A program made the position numbers and the translations under genes. Of a stretch of DNA of 64,000 nucleotides, positions 1 through 8,518 are shown in pieces. The notes beneath the pieces were generated by a model that was not told where the DNA came from, did not search any database, and saw nothing but the letters and a program-made list of their open reading frames with translations. Position 1 is the first letter of the stretch. The number at the start of each line of letters is the position of its first letter. The DNA comes from Bifidobacterium miconis. Lineage in GTDB: Bacteria > Actinomycetota > Actinomycetes > Actinomycetales > Bifidobacteriaceae. The stretch covers positions 102,191 through 166,190 of the forward strand of contig NZ_JAHBBH010000003.1 of the NCBI RefSeq assembly GCF_019331735.1. The letters run 5' to 3'.

Positions 1-806
1 ATGCGGTACACGCGCCCGCCGAGCGCCTCGATCTCGTCCTCGTAGGCGGCGCGGTAGTCGCGGTTGACAAGGAAGTCGTAGGTGACCTTGCCGCGATCCA
101 TGTGGCGCAGGTAGTTCATCATCATGGTTTCGGCGCCGCCGCGGTCCATGACCGTGTCGAGCACGAGCACTCGGGTGGGGCTCTGTGCCGCGGAAGACAC
201 GGAAGACACGGGAGTCGGCGTCGCGGGGGAATCCTCGGAAGAAGCCGCGGCAACGGCTGAGACGGCAGGATCGACGGCACCGGGCGTCGTCCCCGCCGAC
301 TGAGCCGCACGCACCGGGTCGATGCGCAGCGTGGTTTCCGCGCGCACCACGGATCCGGACGGGATGTCGCCGCTGATGACGCATCCGGCGCCGATCACGC
401 AGTTGTCGCCGATGTTCGCGCCCTTGAGGATGGTCACGTTGGAGCCGATCCAGCAGTGCGAGCCGATATGCACCGGCGCGGTCGAATATCCCTGCTCCTT
501 GATGGCGAGCGTCGGGTCGGCGAAGCGGTGGTTATGATCGTAGATGCGCACGTTTTCGCCGAAAATCGTCTCGCTGCCGATGGTGATGGATTCCATCGCG
601 TGCACGGCGCACCCGTTGTTGAAGAACACGTTGTCGCCGATCACGATGTCGCCGGTGCGGCCGCCGCCCGCGCGGTCGCAGGTTGCCTGAAAGCCCTTAC
701 GCATGTGGAAGTTGCGCCCCCAGCGCATGTGCCGACCGTACACGAGCTTGTACAGTGCCTTGAGCAGCAGTCCGGTGAAGTGGTACCAAAGCTTGAACAG
801 GATCAT
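1..806 (-). CDS. Hexapeptide acyltransferase fused to a GT4-type glycosyltransferase (3' end beyond the window)
   Basis: Partial gene: 268 residues are visible and the frame stays open at base 1. Residues 1-165 are a left-handed beta-helix (hexapeptide repeat) O-acyltransferase of the WcaF/maltose acetyltransferase type, with repeated [IV]G-x-x steps and the probable catalytic His in DHNH (about 90-93). Residues 167-209 are a Pro/Ala/Ser/Thr-rich linker. From about residue 211 a second domain begins, RVLVLDTVMDRGGAETMMMN, the first beta-strand and donor-side glycine loop of GT-B (GT4) glycosyltransferases. The ATG (804-806) overlaps the preceding glycosyltransferase stop as ATGA, so the genes are probably translationally coupled in the exopolysaccharide operon. 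Acetylation and transfer of polysaccharide sugars is inferred; the fusion is seen directly. Confidence 0.8.
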   Translation of the reverse strand, partial: MILFKLWYHFTGLLLKALYKLVYGRHMRWGRNFHMRKGFQATCDRAGGGRTGDIVIGDNVFFNNGCAVHAMESITIGSETIFGENVRIYDHNHRFADPTLAIKEQGYSTAPVHIGSHCWIGSNVTILKGANIGDNCVIGAGCVISGDIPSGSVVRAETTLRIDPVRAAQSAGTTPGAVDPAVSAVAAASSEDSPATPTPVSSVSSAAQSPTRVLVLDTVMDRGGAETMMMNYLRHMDRGKVTYDFLVNRDYRAAYEDEIEALGGRVYR

Positions 807-2164
807 CGCAGGTCCTTTCCGTCGTTCGCCGTATCAGCCTCATCCACAGCGTCGCCGTCAACGGCAACGTCGGCTCCGCCAGCCGCAACGTCACCGCCGT
901 CAGCCGCAGCCTTCCCCAGATAATGCGCGCTGATCGTGTCCAGCATCCGGTCCACGGTGAACCGGTCGAGATACGTCCGCCGCACCTGTTCCTTCGGCAG
1001 CGGGTGGTCGATCAGGTCGACCACCACGCCAGCGCCGACGTCGGGGTCGCCGACGGGGAACAGCATGCCGTTGACCATCGGCTGCACGATCTCGTCGTTG
1101 CCGGCCGTGTCGGTCGCGGCGATCTGCACGCCGGCGCGCAGCGCTTCGACCAGCGAATACGGCATGCCTTCGTACAGCGACGTGAGCAGGTACACGTCGA
1201 ACGCGGCGACGATGCGCTCGGCGTCCGTGCGGTATCCGGCGAAATGCACGCGGTCGGCAATGCCGTGCGCCGCGCAGTAGTGTTTCATCTCGTCCTCGAA
1301 CGGGCCGTCGCCCACGTACACGACGTGCGTGTCCGGACGCAGCGCGATCACCCGGCGCACCACGCCGAGCGACGTCATCGGATCCTTCTGCTCGACCAGC
1401 CGCGCGGTCACGCCCACCACGGGAGCCCCGTCCGGAATCACGCCGGCCAGCCCCAGCGCCGCAAGCGCCTCGGCGCGCGACGGTACCGGCTCGTCGGCGA
1501 TGCCGTTGTACACGACTTCGAACTTGTCCGGGCGGTCGACGTGCTTGGCGAGCGCCGCGTCCCGCTCCCCCGACGACACGTTGAACGTCGTGTCGGTGAT
1601 GCGCCGGCTCATCCAGCGTTCCAGCGCGACGAACACGAGATGCTTGGACCCGCTGAATTCGGGTGCCTGGAACGAGTAGGCGTGCGGCGTGTAGAACACG
1701 CGCCTGACACCGCAGAACCGGCCGCACAGGGCCACGGCGGCGCGGCCGATCACGCCGGCCTTGGAACTGTGGCAGTGGACGACGTCGGGGCGGAATTCGC
1801 GCATGACGCGCGCCACGGTCAGCACCGCCCGCATTTCATGCTTCGGGCTGATGTCGCGCACGAGGTCGGCGCACGGGATCATGCGCGCGCGTTCCGACAT
1901 GCTGGGCAGTGCGGCGCGATAGTAGTCGTCGATGCGCGACGTGCCGTAGACCACGGTCACGTCGAAGCGCTCCGGGTCAAGCCCGTTGACGAGGTCGACC
2001 ACGTGCCGTCCGCAGCCACCCATGGCCTCCTGGATGAGCAGCACGCGCGTGCGCGCCGCGTTTCGGTTCATGTCCCGACCCATATCCCGCCGGCCCATGC
2101 CTCGGCTTGCATCCCGGCCTCGGCCCGTGCGGCCCATGCTCCGCCACGCACTCAGCCGGCTCAT
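803..2164 (-). CDS. GT4-family glycosyltransferase of the exopolysaccharide operon
   Basis: A 453-residue GT-B glycosyltransferase that should add a sugar from an activated donor to the lipid-linked repeat unit on the cytoplasmic face. The N-terminal domain starts after a 30-residue Arg/Gly/Met-rich low-complexity leader with RVLLIQEAMGGCGRHVVDL. The C-terminal domain carries VVGVTARLVEQKDP and SLYEGMPYSLVEALRAG, which holds the E-x7-E nucleotide-sugar motif. The last 35 residues form an Ala/Asp/Gly-rich tail. The ATG at 2164 overlaps the upstream stop by four bases (ATGA), favouring the long start; MNRNAARTRV about 31 codons in is the alternative. Donor and acceptor cannot be told from the sequence. 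Confidence 0.88.
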   Translation of the reverse strand: MSRLSAWRSMGRTGRGRDASRGMGRRDMGRDMNRNAARTRVLLIQEAMGGCGRHVVDLVNGLDPERFDVTVVYGTSRIDDYYRAALPSMSERARMIPCADLVRDISPKHEMRAVLTVARVMREFRPDVVHCHSSKAGVIGRAAVALCGRFCGVRRVFYTPHAYSFQAPEFSGSKHLVFVALERWMSRRITDTTFNVSSGERDAALAKHVDRPDKFEVVYNGIADEPVPSRAEALAALGLAGVIPDGAPVVGVTARLVEQKDPMTSLGVVRRVIALRPDTHVVYVGDGPFEDEMKHYCAAHGIADRVHFAGYRTDAERIVAAFDVYLLTSLYEGMPYSLVEALRAGVQIAATDTAGNDEIVQPMVNGMLFPVGDPDVGAGVVVDLIDHPLPKEQVRRTYLDRFTVDRMLDTISAHYLGKAAADGGDVAAGGADVAVDGDAVDEADTANDGKDLR

Positions 2165-3606
2165 GACTGGTCCTTGCCGAACGACGGCAGTTCGAGACCC
2201 TTATGTCCCTTGTTCCTGCCGGAGTAGCCGTAGTGGTAGTAGTAATCGTCGCCGCCCTTGCGCGCCTGCATCTGGTTGAACACCGAGCCGACCACGGTCA
2301 CGTCGATCATGGCGAGCTCTTGCACCGCGTCCTTGAGCTGGCGCTTGATGGTCACGCCCTGGCTGGCGACGAGCAGCAGACGCGCGCCGTCCTTGGCGAA
2401 CACGGCGGCGTCGTTGGCGACGCGCAGCGGCGTGGTGTCGATGATGATGTGGTCGTAGAGTCCGGAGATCTTGTCGAGCAGCGTTTTCATGGCGTTCGAG
2501 TTGATGAGGATGCTTGGATTGGTGGTCTGCTCGCCGGCCGGCAGCACGTGCAGGTTCGGCTTCCAGTACTGCTGGATGGCGTCGGAGGAGGACGCCTGCC
2601 CGGTGAGCAGGTGGCTGAGTCCCACGGTGCCGTCGAGTCCGAGCTGCTTGGCGACGGACGGCTTGCGCAGGTCGGTGTCGATGAGCAGCACCTTGGCGCC
2701 GTTCTCGGCGAGCGCCGCGGCGAGGTTGACGGCGATGGTGGTTTTGCCTTCGTTGGCGCCGCTGGAGGTGACGACGATCACGTTGGAGCGGTTGGTGCGG
2801 TCAGGCGAGACGAACGACAGGTTGATCGCGAGTCGGCGGATGCTTTCGGAGGCGTTGCCGGAGGGGTTGGCGACCACGACGGGCTTGCCGGCGCGGAATT
2901 CGGCGTCCTTCATGACGGTGCCGAGCACGGGCGCGTCGGCGATGCGCTGCAGGTCGGCCATTTGGCGCAGGCGGCTGTCGAGCACTTCGATGGTCATGCC
3001 GACGCAGGCTGCCGCCACGAGCGCGATGAGCGCCATTTTGAACATGAACGACCTGACGTTGGGCGAGCTGGGTTCGCCGGGCGCGGTGGCCTCCTTGACG
3101 ACGGACAGGTTGAGGTAGCTGAGCACGTACGTTTTCTCGGAGCTGTACGAGTCGTCGGACAGCTGAGTCTTGAGGCTTTCGCCGACCGCGTTGGCGATGT
3201 CGGCGGCGCGCTGCGCGTCGGTGTCGTTCACCGCGATGTTCACGAAGTACGAGGACGACGTGCCGATGGCGATGTTCGCGGCGAGCGCGGTCGCGGTCGT
3301 GTCGAGGCCGAGCTGGTCGATGACCGGGTCGAGCACGGCCGGCGTGGTGACAAGTGTGGGCAGCGTGCCGAGCATGGAGGTCACGTAGTCGGATTCGGAT
3401 TGGATCTGCGCGAAGCCGGGCTTGGACGTCTCCTCGCCGGAGCTGCTCACGTTGTGGTTGAAGCTGGCAAACATTTGCGCGGTGGCCGTGTACTGGGGCG
3501 TCTGGCGGCTGACGTAGACGAAGCCGCCGGCCAGCACGACGAGCAGCACCACGAGTTCCGCGACGAGATGCTTCTTCAGCGTTTGGAGGATGTCTGCGAT
3601 GGTCAC
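2161..3606 (-). CDS. Wzz-type chain-length regulator fused to bacterial tyrosine kinase (CpsC-CpsD type)
   Basis: Controls length and export of exopolysaccharide chains by cycles of tyrosine phosphorylation at the membrane. A Wzz domain with two membrane helices (about residues 15-37 and 186-206) flanks an extracellular part. A cytoplasmic BY-kinase follows with Walker A SSGANEGKTT (about 281-290), Walker A' LLIDTDLRKP and Walker B HIIIDTTPL. The tail has the tyrosine cluster DDYYYHYGYSG that such kinases autophosphorylate. I choose the GTG at 3604-3606 (VTIADILQ) because AAGGAA lies six bases upstream; the ATG at 3642 would add 12 residues and lacks such a site. The stop overlaps the next glycosyltransferase start. 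Fusion of both modules in one chain is usual in actinobacteria. Confidence 0.9.
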   Translation of the reverse strand: MTIADILQTLKKHLVAELVVLLVVLAGGFVYVSRQTPQYTATAQMFASFNHNVSSSGEETSKPGFAQIQSESDYVTSMLGTLPTLVTTPAVLDPVIDQLGLDTTATALAANIAIGTSSSYFVNIAVNDTDAQRAADIANAVGESLKTQLSDDSYSSEKTYVLSYLNLSVVKEATAPGEPSSPNVRSFMFKMALIALVAAACVGMTIEVLDSRLRQMADLQRIADAPVLGTVMKDAEFRAGKPVVVANPSGNASESIRRLAINLSFVSPDRTNRSNVIVVTSSGANEGKTTIAVNLAAALAENGAKVLLIDTDLRKPSVAKQLGLDGTVGLSHLLTGQASSSDAIQQYWKPNLHVLPAGEQTTNPSILINSNAMKTLLDKISGLYDHIIIDTTPLRVANDAAVFAKDGARLLLVASQGVTIKRQLKDAVQELAMIDVTVVGSVFNQMQARKGGDDYYYHYGYSGRNKGHKGLELPSFGKDQS

Positions 3607-3729
3607 TTGCTGTTCCTTACTGTTGCGGGTTCCGTGTTGCATGTCGTTGGTGTGGGGAAGGTCGTTGGGGCCGTTGCTGTCACGGCGCGGATTGGATGGG
3701 TCGGTGAATGACGTGCGATGCGGTGCGGG

Positions 3730-5277
3730 CTAGTACGCTCCCCGTTGCATGGCGACCGCCGATACGGTGCGCAGCATGAGCACGATGTCGCCGACGATCG
3801 ACCAGTTCTGCACGTAAGAGACGTCGAGCCGCTCGCTTTCCTCCGCGCTCAGGTCGGAACGGCCGGAGACCTGCCATGGGCCGGTGATGCCGGGCTTGAC
3901 GAGCATGCGCGTGGCGTAGATCTGGTTGTAGCGTTCGTGTTCCTCGGGCAGCGGCGGCCGCGGGCCGACGATGGACATGTCGCCGCGCAGCACGTTGATG
4001 AACTGGGGCAGTTCGTCGATGGAGAACCGTCGGATGAACTTGCCGACGGGGGTGATGCGCGGATCGTCCTTCATTTTGAAGATGAACCGGCCTTCCTGGC
4101 CGCTGTCTTTGGCGAGCTGCGCCTTGAGCGCGTCCGCATTGACGACCATGGAACGGAATTTGATCATGTCGAACGGTTCGCCTCTGAGCCCGATGCGCCG
4201 CTGCGTGTAGAACACGGGGCCGCCGTCGGTGAGCTTGATGGCGATGGCCACGGGAACGGTGACGATCGCGGAGGCGACGAGCGCGATGACGGAAAGCGCC
4301 ACGTCGAAGACGCGCTTGACGATGCGCGTACCTGCCGAGTATTGGGGCAGGCGCAGGGTGAGGATGGTGGTGTCCTGCATGGAGCGGATCTGCGTTTCGT
4401 GTCCGGCGGCGTCGGCCGCGGAGGTGATGAGCGCGACCTCCATGCCCATGGATTCCATGCGCACGGAGAACGTGTTGAACGCGTCGGAGAAGCGGTGCAA
4501 TACGTCGCAGACCATGACGGTCTGTACGCCGGCTTCCGCGAGTTTGCCGGTGAAGCGGGCGGGCGCGTATTCGACGACGGCGATCGGGGTTCCGTTCGAA
4601 GTAAAGTCCGCCGCGCCGCACGACCGGTCGGCTTCGATGCGCCGATCGCGTGCGTTCCAGCGGATGGGGCATACGACGACGGGATGATAGCTGAGCTGCT
4701 GGCGCTGCCCAAGGAAGTCGAGCGTGTCGCGGATGCCCTCGGGCGAGCCGACCACGGCGGTGGCGTAGGAGAACATGCGCCGGTTGCGCGTGCGCACAAC
4801 GACTGGCCGCAGCGCCATGCGTTCGATCATGGTGAGCACCACGCCGAGCGCCAGCGCGAGGTTGAGGCCGGCCAGCGCGAGGTCGAGGTCGGCGACGAAG
4901 CTGAACGCGCACTGGATGAACCAGCAGATGATGCCGGCCTTGAGGATCATGACGTTGACCTGATAGCCGTCGCCCATGACGTGCCGGTGGTAGATGCCGG
5001 CGACGGACAGGCTGACCACCCACATGACGGCCGAGCACAGCACGCCGACGATCATGGGCATGAGCCAGTTGATGCGCGCGGCGTTGAGGTCGCGCAGATC
5101 GTCGCGGAACAGCTGCACGGCGAGCACGGCGATGACGAACATGAGCGCGTCGGCGGCCATGAACATGACGTTCACCACGGAACGCCAGTACATGGTGCGC
5201 GCAAGACGCTGCTGGGCCGCATCCACGAACCTGTCGGCGATGCCGGCCGCGTATCGAACCGGTTTGTCGGCAGTCAC
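3730..5277 (-). CDS. Polyprenyl-phosphate hexose-1-phosphate transferase (priming glycosyltransferase)
   Basis: Transfers a hexose-1-phosphate from its nucleotide sugar to undecaprenyl phosphate, the first step of exopolysaccharide repeat assembly. About 515 residues with the family order: a cluster of N-terminal membrane helices (ALMFVIAVLAVQLF; WLMPMIVGVLCSAVMWVV; further pairs to about 145), a nucleotide-binding-like middle region, one more helix (VFDVALSVIALVASAIV), and the catalytic C-terminal domain with KLTDGGPVFYTQRRIGLRG, KFRSM, RRFSIDELPQFINVL and GPRPPLPEE. The GTG at 5275-5277 is preferred since AGGAAG lies eight bases upstream; a GTG three codons earlier is too close to that site. 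It is the first gene of the operon, 123 bp before the Wzz/kinase gene. Confidence 0.9.
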   Translation of the reverse strand: MTADKPVRYAAGIADRFVDAAQQRLARTMYWRSVVNVMFMAADALMFVIAVLAVQLFRDDLRDLNAARINWLMPMIVGVLCSAVMWVVSLSVAGIYHRHVMGDGYQVNVMILKAGIICWFIQCAFSFVADLDLALAGLNLALALGVVLTMIERMALRPVVVRTRNRRMFSYATAVVGSPEGIRDTLDFLGQRQQLSYHPVVVCPIRWNARDRRIEADRSCGAADFTSNGTPIAVVEYAPARFTGKLAEAGVQTVMVCDVLHRFSDAFNTFSVRMESMGMEVALITSAADAAGHETQIRSMQDTTILTLRLPQYSAGTRIVKRVFDVALSVIALVASAIVTVPVAIAIKLTDGGPVFYTQRRIGLRGEPFDMIKFRSMVVNADALKAQLAKDSGQEGRFIFKMKDDPRITPVGKFIRRFSIDELPQFINVLRGDMSIVGPRPPLPEEHERYNQIYATRMLVKPGITGPWQVSGRSDLSAEESERLDVSYVQNWSIVGDIVLMLRTVSAVAMQRGAY

Positions 5278-5429
5278 TTCGAGCACCTTCCTCTCTGTTC
5301 ACCGCATACCCCGCACTACCTCAAGAGGAAGGGGCCCATCCATGCTATCGGGAGCCCTACACGCGCGCGATAGCAGCGTGTCGCGACAGAAACGCCGCAT
5401 TGCCATCATTTTCAGCATTTCATTTTGTG

Positions 5430-5444
5430 AAACGTGTCACGTTT
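5430..5444. promoter_or_regulatory. 15-bp perfect palindrome between the EPS operon and cscR
   Basis: AAACGTG-T-CACGTTT is a perfect 7-1-7 inverted repeat in the 310-bp divergent intergenic region, about 150 bp upstream of the exopolysaccharide operon. It has the size of a dimeric repressor site. I saw no convincing -35/-10 pair for the operon beside it, so its target gene is inferred from position only. Confidence 0.4.
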
Positions 5445-5570
5445 TCGCATTGCAAGGCGAATACGTTTGCATCATCCGCGCCGCATGGAACAGACATCCT
5501 CAACTCACGCGCACGCTCACGCGACACGCACCGAGATCACACCGACGCGCCCCCGTAATCGAACATCATC

Positions 5571-5587
5571 GGTGTATCGTTTGACCT
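5571..5587 (+). promoter_or_regulatory. cscR leaderless -10 box overlapping an autoregulatory operator half-site
   Basis: TATCGT (5575-5580) is a -10 box seven bases before the ATG, with no Shine-Dalgarno between, as expected for a leaderless transcript. ATCGTTTGAC (5576-5585) is identical to one half of the operators in front of cscB, so the repressor probably shuts off its own gene. The left half of the dyad is degenerate. Confidence 0.5.
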
Positions 5588-6631
5588 ATGACGACGATGA
5601 AGGAAATCGCGAAACAAACCGGCGTTTCGGTATCCACCGTGTCCCTCGTGCTCAACCATCGCGACGAGGGCCGCGTCAAATCGGAAATCGCCGCGACGAT
5701 CCGCGAGACGGCGGCGCGACTCGGCTACAAGTCGAACCCGCTCGCGCGCTCGCTGCGCACCGGCAAGACGCGCATCCTCGGCTTCGTCAGCGAGCAGATC
5801 GCCACCACGCCGTACGCGGGCGGCATCATTCTCGGTGCGCAGGACGCGGCCAGCGCGCTCGGCTACATGCTGCTCACCGTCAACACGGAGGGCCGCGCGA
5901 ACGAGGACAGCGAGATCGCCGCGCTCAAGCGCTACGGCGTGGACGGGTTCATGTACGCGAAGATGTCCAACCGGTACACCGACGTGCCGGACGTGCTGCG
6001 CGACTATCCGCTGGTGCTCGTGGACGCCACCGACCGGGAGGGTTCCTACCCGAGCATCGAGCCGGACGAGTTCCGCATCGCGTACGACGCGACGTCCCGG
6101 CTCGTCAGGGCCGGCTGCGAGCGCATCGCATACGTCGGGTGCGCGGAGACCATGCTCGCGCAGGAGGGGCGTCTGGCGGGATATCGCCGCGCGCTCGAGG
6201 ACGCGGGACGCACATACGACGAATCGCTGGTGACGAACGTGTTCAACAACGGGCCGGCGTTGCAGGCGGTGAGCGACCTGTTCGACCGGAAGCGGCCGGA
6301 CGGGTTCTTCTGCTTCAACGATGCGCGCGCATGGTACGTGTACGAGTGCGCGGCCCGACACGGGCTGACCGTCGGACGCGACATCTCCGTGGTCGGCGTG
6401 GACAATCACCGCGTGTTCGCGGAGACGTTCTATCCGCAGCTGACGACGGTCGAGCTTCCGCATTACGAGATGGGCTACTGGTCGACGATGAAGCTGGTGT
6501 CGATGATCGAGGACCGCGACCTCGCGGATTTCACCCCGCCGACGACCACCGCCCCCCTGCCGCCGCTGGATACGCCGGCGCCTGCGAAGATCCACTGCAC
6601 GCTGATCGAGAAGGGGTCCGTGCGAGACTGA
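5588..6631 (+). CDS. cscR: LacI-family transcriptional repressor of the csc locus
   Basis: A 347-residue LacI/GalR regulator that probably represses cscB and itself until a sucrose- or fructan-derived ligand binds. The N-terminal helix-turn-helix and hinge are clear: MKEIAKQTGVSVSTVSLVLN, then RVKSEIAATIRETAARLGYK and NPLARSLRTGKT. The periplasmic-binding-type domain follows (RILGFVSEQIATT to SVVGVDNHRVFAETFYPQLT). It lies directly upstream of the permease and GH32 genes on the same strand, and matching dyads with a central CG sit in front of itself and of cscB. ATG 5588 fits the -10 spacing; ATG 5597 is possible. Ligand identity is inferred from the neighbours. Confidence 0.9.
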   Translation: MTTMKEIAKQTGVSVSTVSLVLNHRDEGRVKSEIAATIRETAARLGYKSNPLARSLRTGKTRILGFVSEQIATTPYAGGIILGAQDAASALGYMLLTVNTEGRANEDSEIAALKRYGVDGFMYAKMSNRYTDVPDVLRDYPLVLVDATDREGSYPSIEPDEFRIAYDATSRLVRAGCERIAYVGCAETMLAQEGRLAGYRRALEDAGRTYDESLVTNVFNNGPALQAVSDLFDRKRPDGFFCFNDARAWYVYECAARHGLTVGRDISVVGVDNHRVFAETFYPQLTTVELPHYEMGYWSTMKLVSMIEDRDLADFTPPTTTAPLPPLDTPAPAKIHCTLIEKGSVRD

Positions 6632-6789
6632 CGCACGGCATCGACGGTCGTCAACTGCCGGCTTTGGCGACGCGCGATGCCGGCATCGGCCGCACGTATC
6701 GCTCGTCGGCATTGCGCAATCCCGACGAGCGCAATCATCGTCGGCGCGGCTATGCGCCCCGTCTCCCGCGGCGTGAACGACACGCCAAG

Positions 6790-6828
6790 CGTCAAACGAT
6801 TGACGTAAATCGTTTGACGTTCTATCAT
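6790..6828 (+). promoter_or_regulatory. cscB promoter with two overlapping LacI-type operators
   Basis: A sigma70 promoter is readable: TTGACG (6800-6805), 17-bp spacer, TATCAT (6823-6828). Operator 1 at 6790-6805 (CGTCAAACGATTGACG) is a dyad with perfect CGTCAA/TTGACG arms and the central CG of LacI sites. Operator 2 at 6804-6819 (CGTAAATCGTTTGACG) differs in one arm base. Together they form a 30-bp symmetric block, 12-bp perfect arms at 6790-6801 and 6808-6819, covering the -35 box and spacer, so bound repressor should exclude polymerase. The rest of the 326-bp gap after cscR holds no other feature I could support. Confidence 0.8.
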
Positions 6829-6957
6829 CGCTTCCGTGACGGCTTCACGAGCGGCACGGAAGCCCGCGACGGAAACCGTTACGGCAGTCATCCGACACAC
6901 AACACGGCACATCGACGGACCGCGCGGCAGCGGGCCGTCTCGGGGGAAAGAGAAACA

Positions 6958-8289
6958 ATGGCAGCGCAAAACCGCGCATGGAGGAACCCCTCCTATCTGC
7001 AAAGCTCGTTCGGCATCTTCATGTTCTTCTGCTCGTGGGGCGTGTGGTGGTCGTTCTTCCGCATCTGGCTCGAGTCGCTCAATCTGGGCGACACCGAAAT
7101 CGGCTGGATCTACTCCATCAACTCCGTGGCGACCATGCTCATCATGTTCGCGTACGGCGCGATCCAAGACCAGCTCGGCATCAAGCGCAACCTCGTGATC
7201 GTCATCTCCGTCATCGCGGCGCTCGTCGGGCCGTTCGTCCAGTTCGTCTACCATCCGATGCTCATGGCCGGCGGCGCGGTGCGCTGGATCGGCGCGCTGA
7301 TCGGCGCGATCGTGCTGTCGTCCGGCTTCATGGCCGCCTGCTCGCTGCTCGAGGCCGTCACCGAACGCTACAGCCGCAAGTTCAACTTCGAATACGGCCA
7401 GTCCCGCGCATGGGGCTCCTTCGGCTACGCGATCGTCGCGCTGTGCGCCGGCTTCATGTTCAACGTCAACCCGACGATCAACTTCTGGGTCGGCTCGATC
7501 TGCGGCCTCGCCATGCTCGGCATCTACGCGTTCTGGGTGCCCGTCGAGCAGAAGGAGGAGCTGAAGAAGGCCGCCGACCCGCAGGCCGAGAAGTCCGGCC
7601 CGACGTTCAAGGAAATGGTCGCCGTGCTCGGCATGCCGACCCTGTGGGTGCTCGTCGTGTTCATGCTGTTCACCAACACCTTCTACGTCGTGTTCGACCA
7701 GCAGTTCTTCCCCGTCTACTACCGTAACCTGTTCGCCACCCCGGAAATCGGCCAAGCCACCTACGGCACGCTCAACGGCTTCCAGGTCTTCCTCGAGTCC
7801 GCGATGATGGGCGTCGTGCCGATCATCATGCGCAAGATCGGCGTGCGCAACTCGCTGCTGCTCGGCGCGTTCGTCATGTTCGCCCGCATCGGCCTGTGCG
7901 GCGTGTTCCACGACCCGGTCATGGTCTCCATCGTCAAGTTGTTCCACTCCATCGAGGTGCCGCTGTTCTGCCTGCCGGCGTTCCGCTACTTCACGCTGCA
8001 CTTCGACACCAAGCTGTCCGCCACGCTGTACATGGTCGGCTTCCAGATCGCCTCGCAGGTCGGCCAGATCGTCTTCTCCGCACCGCTGGGCTGGTTCCAC
8101 GGCCAGATGAAGACGCTGCTGCCGAACAACGACATGGGTTCGCGCGTCACCTTCTGGCTGATCTCGCTGATCGTGCTCGCGGCGCTCATCTACGGCTTCT
8201 TCGTCATCAAGAAGGACGATCAGGACGTCGGCGGCGACCCGTTCCACACCGACCGCCAGCTGCGCGCGATGGCCGCGGCCAAGGCCTGA
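6958..8289 (+). CDS. cscB: LacY-type MFS sucrose/oligosaccharide:H+ symporter
   Basis: A 443-residue 12-helix permease of the oligosaccharide:H+ symporter (LacY/CscB) family, importing sucrose or short fructans. Seen: the family N-terminus SFGIFMFFCSWGVWWSFFRIW, the loop 2-3 motif GAIQDQLGIKRN, GQSRAWGSFGYAI, and a final basic cytoplasmic tail. The ATG at 6958 follows a GGGGGAAAGAG ribosome site. It sits between its repressor and a GH32 beta-fructofuranosidase, which fits sugar import followed by intracellular hydrolysis. Exact substrate range cannot be read from the sequence. Confidence 0.9.
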   Translation: MAAQNRAWRNPSYLQSSFGIFMFFCSWGVWWSFFRIWLESLNLGDTEIGWIYSINSVATMLIMFAYGAIQDQLGIKRNLVIVISVIAALVGPFVQFVYHPMLMAGGAVRWIGALIGAIVLSSGFMAACSLLEAVTERYSRKFNFEYGQSRAWGSFGYAIVALCAGFMFNVNPTINFWVGSICGLAMLGIYAFWVPVEQKEELKKAADPQAEKSGPTFKEMVAVLGMPTLWVLVVFMLFTNTFYVVFDQQFFPVYYRNLFATPEIGQATYGTLNGFQVFLESAMMGVVPIIMRKIGVRNSLLLGAFVMFARIGLCGVFHDPVMVSIVKLFHSIEVPLFCLPAFRYFTLHFDTKLSATLYMVGFQIASQVGQIVFSAPLGWFHGQMKTLLPNNDMGSRVTFWLISLIVLAALIYGFFVIKKDDQDVGGDPFHTDRQLRAMAAAKA

Positions 8290-8308
8290 CGACGGCAATG
8301 CAAGACTT

Positions 8309-8341
8309 GGCGCCCGGGCTTCCCCTTTTTGCCCGGGCGCC
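8309..8341 (+). terminator. Strong hairpin between cscB and cscA
   Basis: GGCGCCCGGGC and its exact complement form an 11-bp stem with an 11-base loop containing TTTTT, 20 bp after the cscB stop. There is no U-run after the stem, so it may reduce rather than end transcription into cscA, or protect the cscB mRNA 3' end. Confidence 0.5.
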
Positions 8342-8518
8342 AACCGGCGGCGGATCCCGCTTCCCCTTGTCGGCCGGCGCCCGCAGACAATCCGGGCCCG
8401 GTCGGCGGGACTCGCCGCCTCCCCCACAACCACAGCAAACCACCTACAATCCAAATCAACGGGTGTTCCGGCCAGCCGCCGGCGGCATCCGCAACCTAGC
8501 AGGAAAGGACACTCAACG

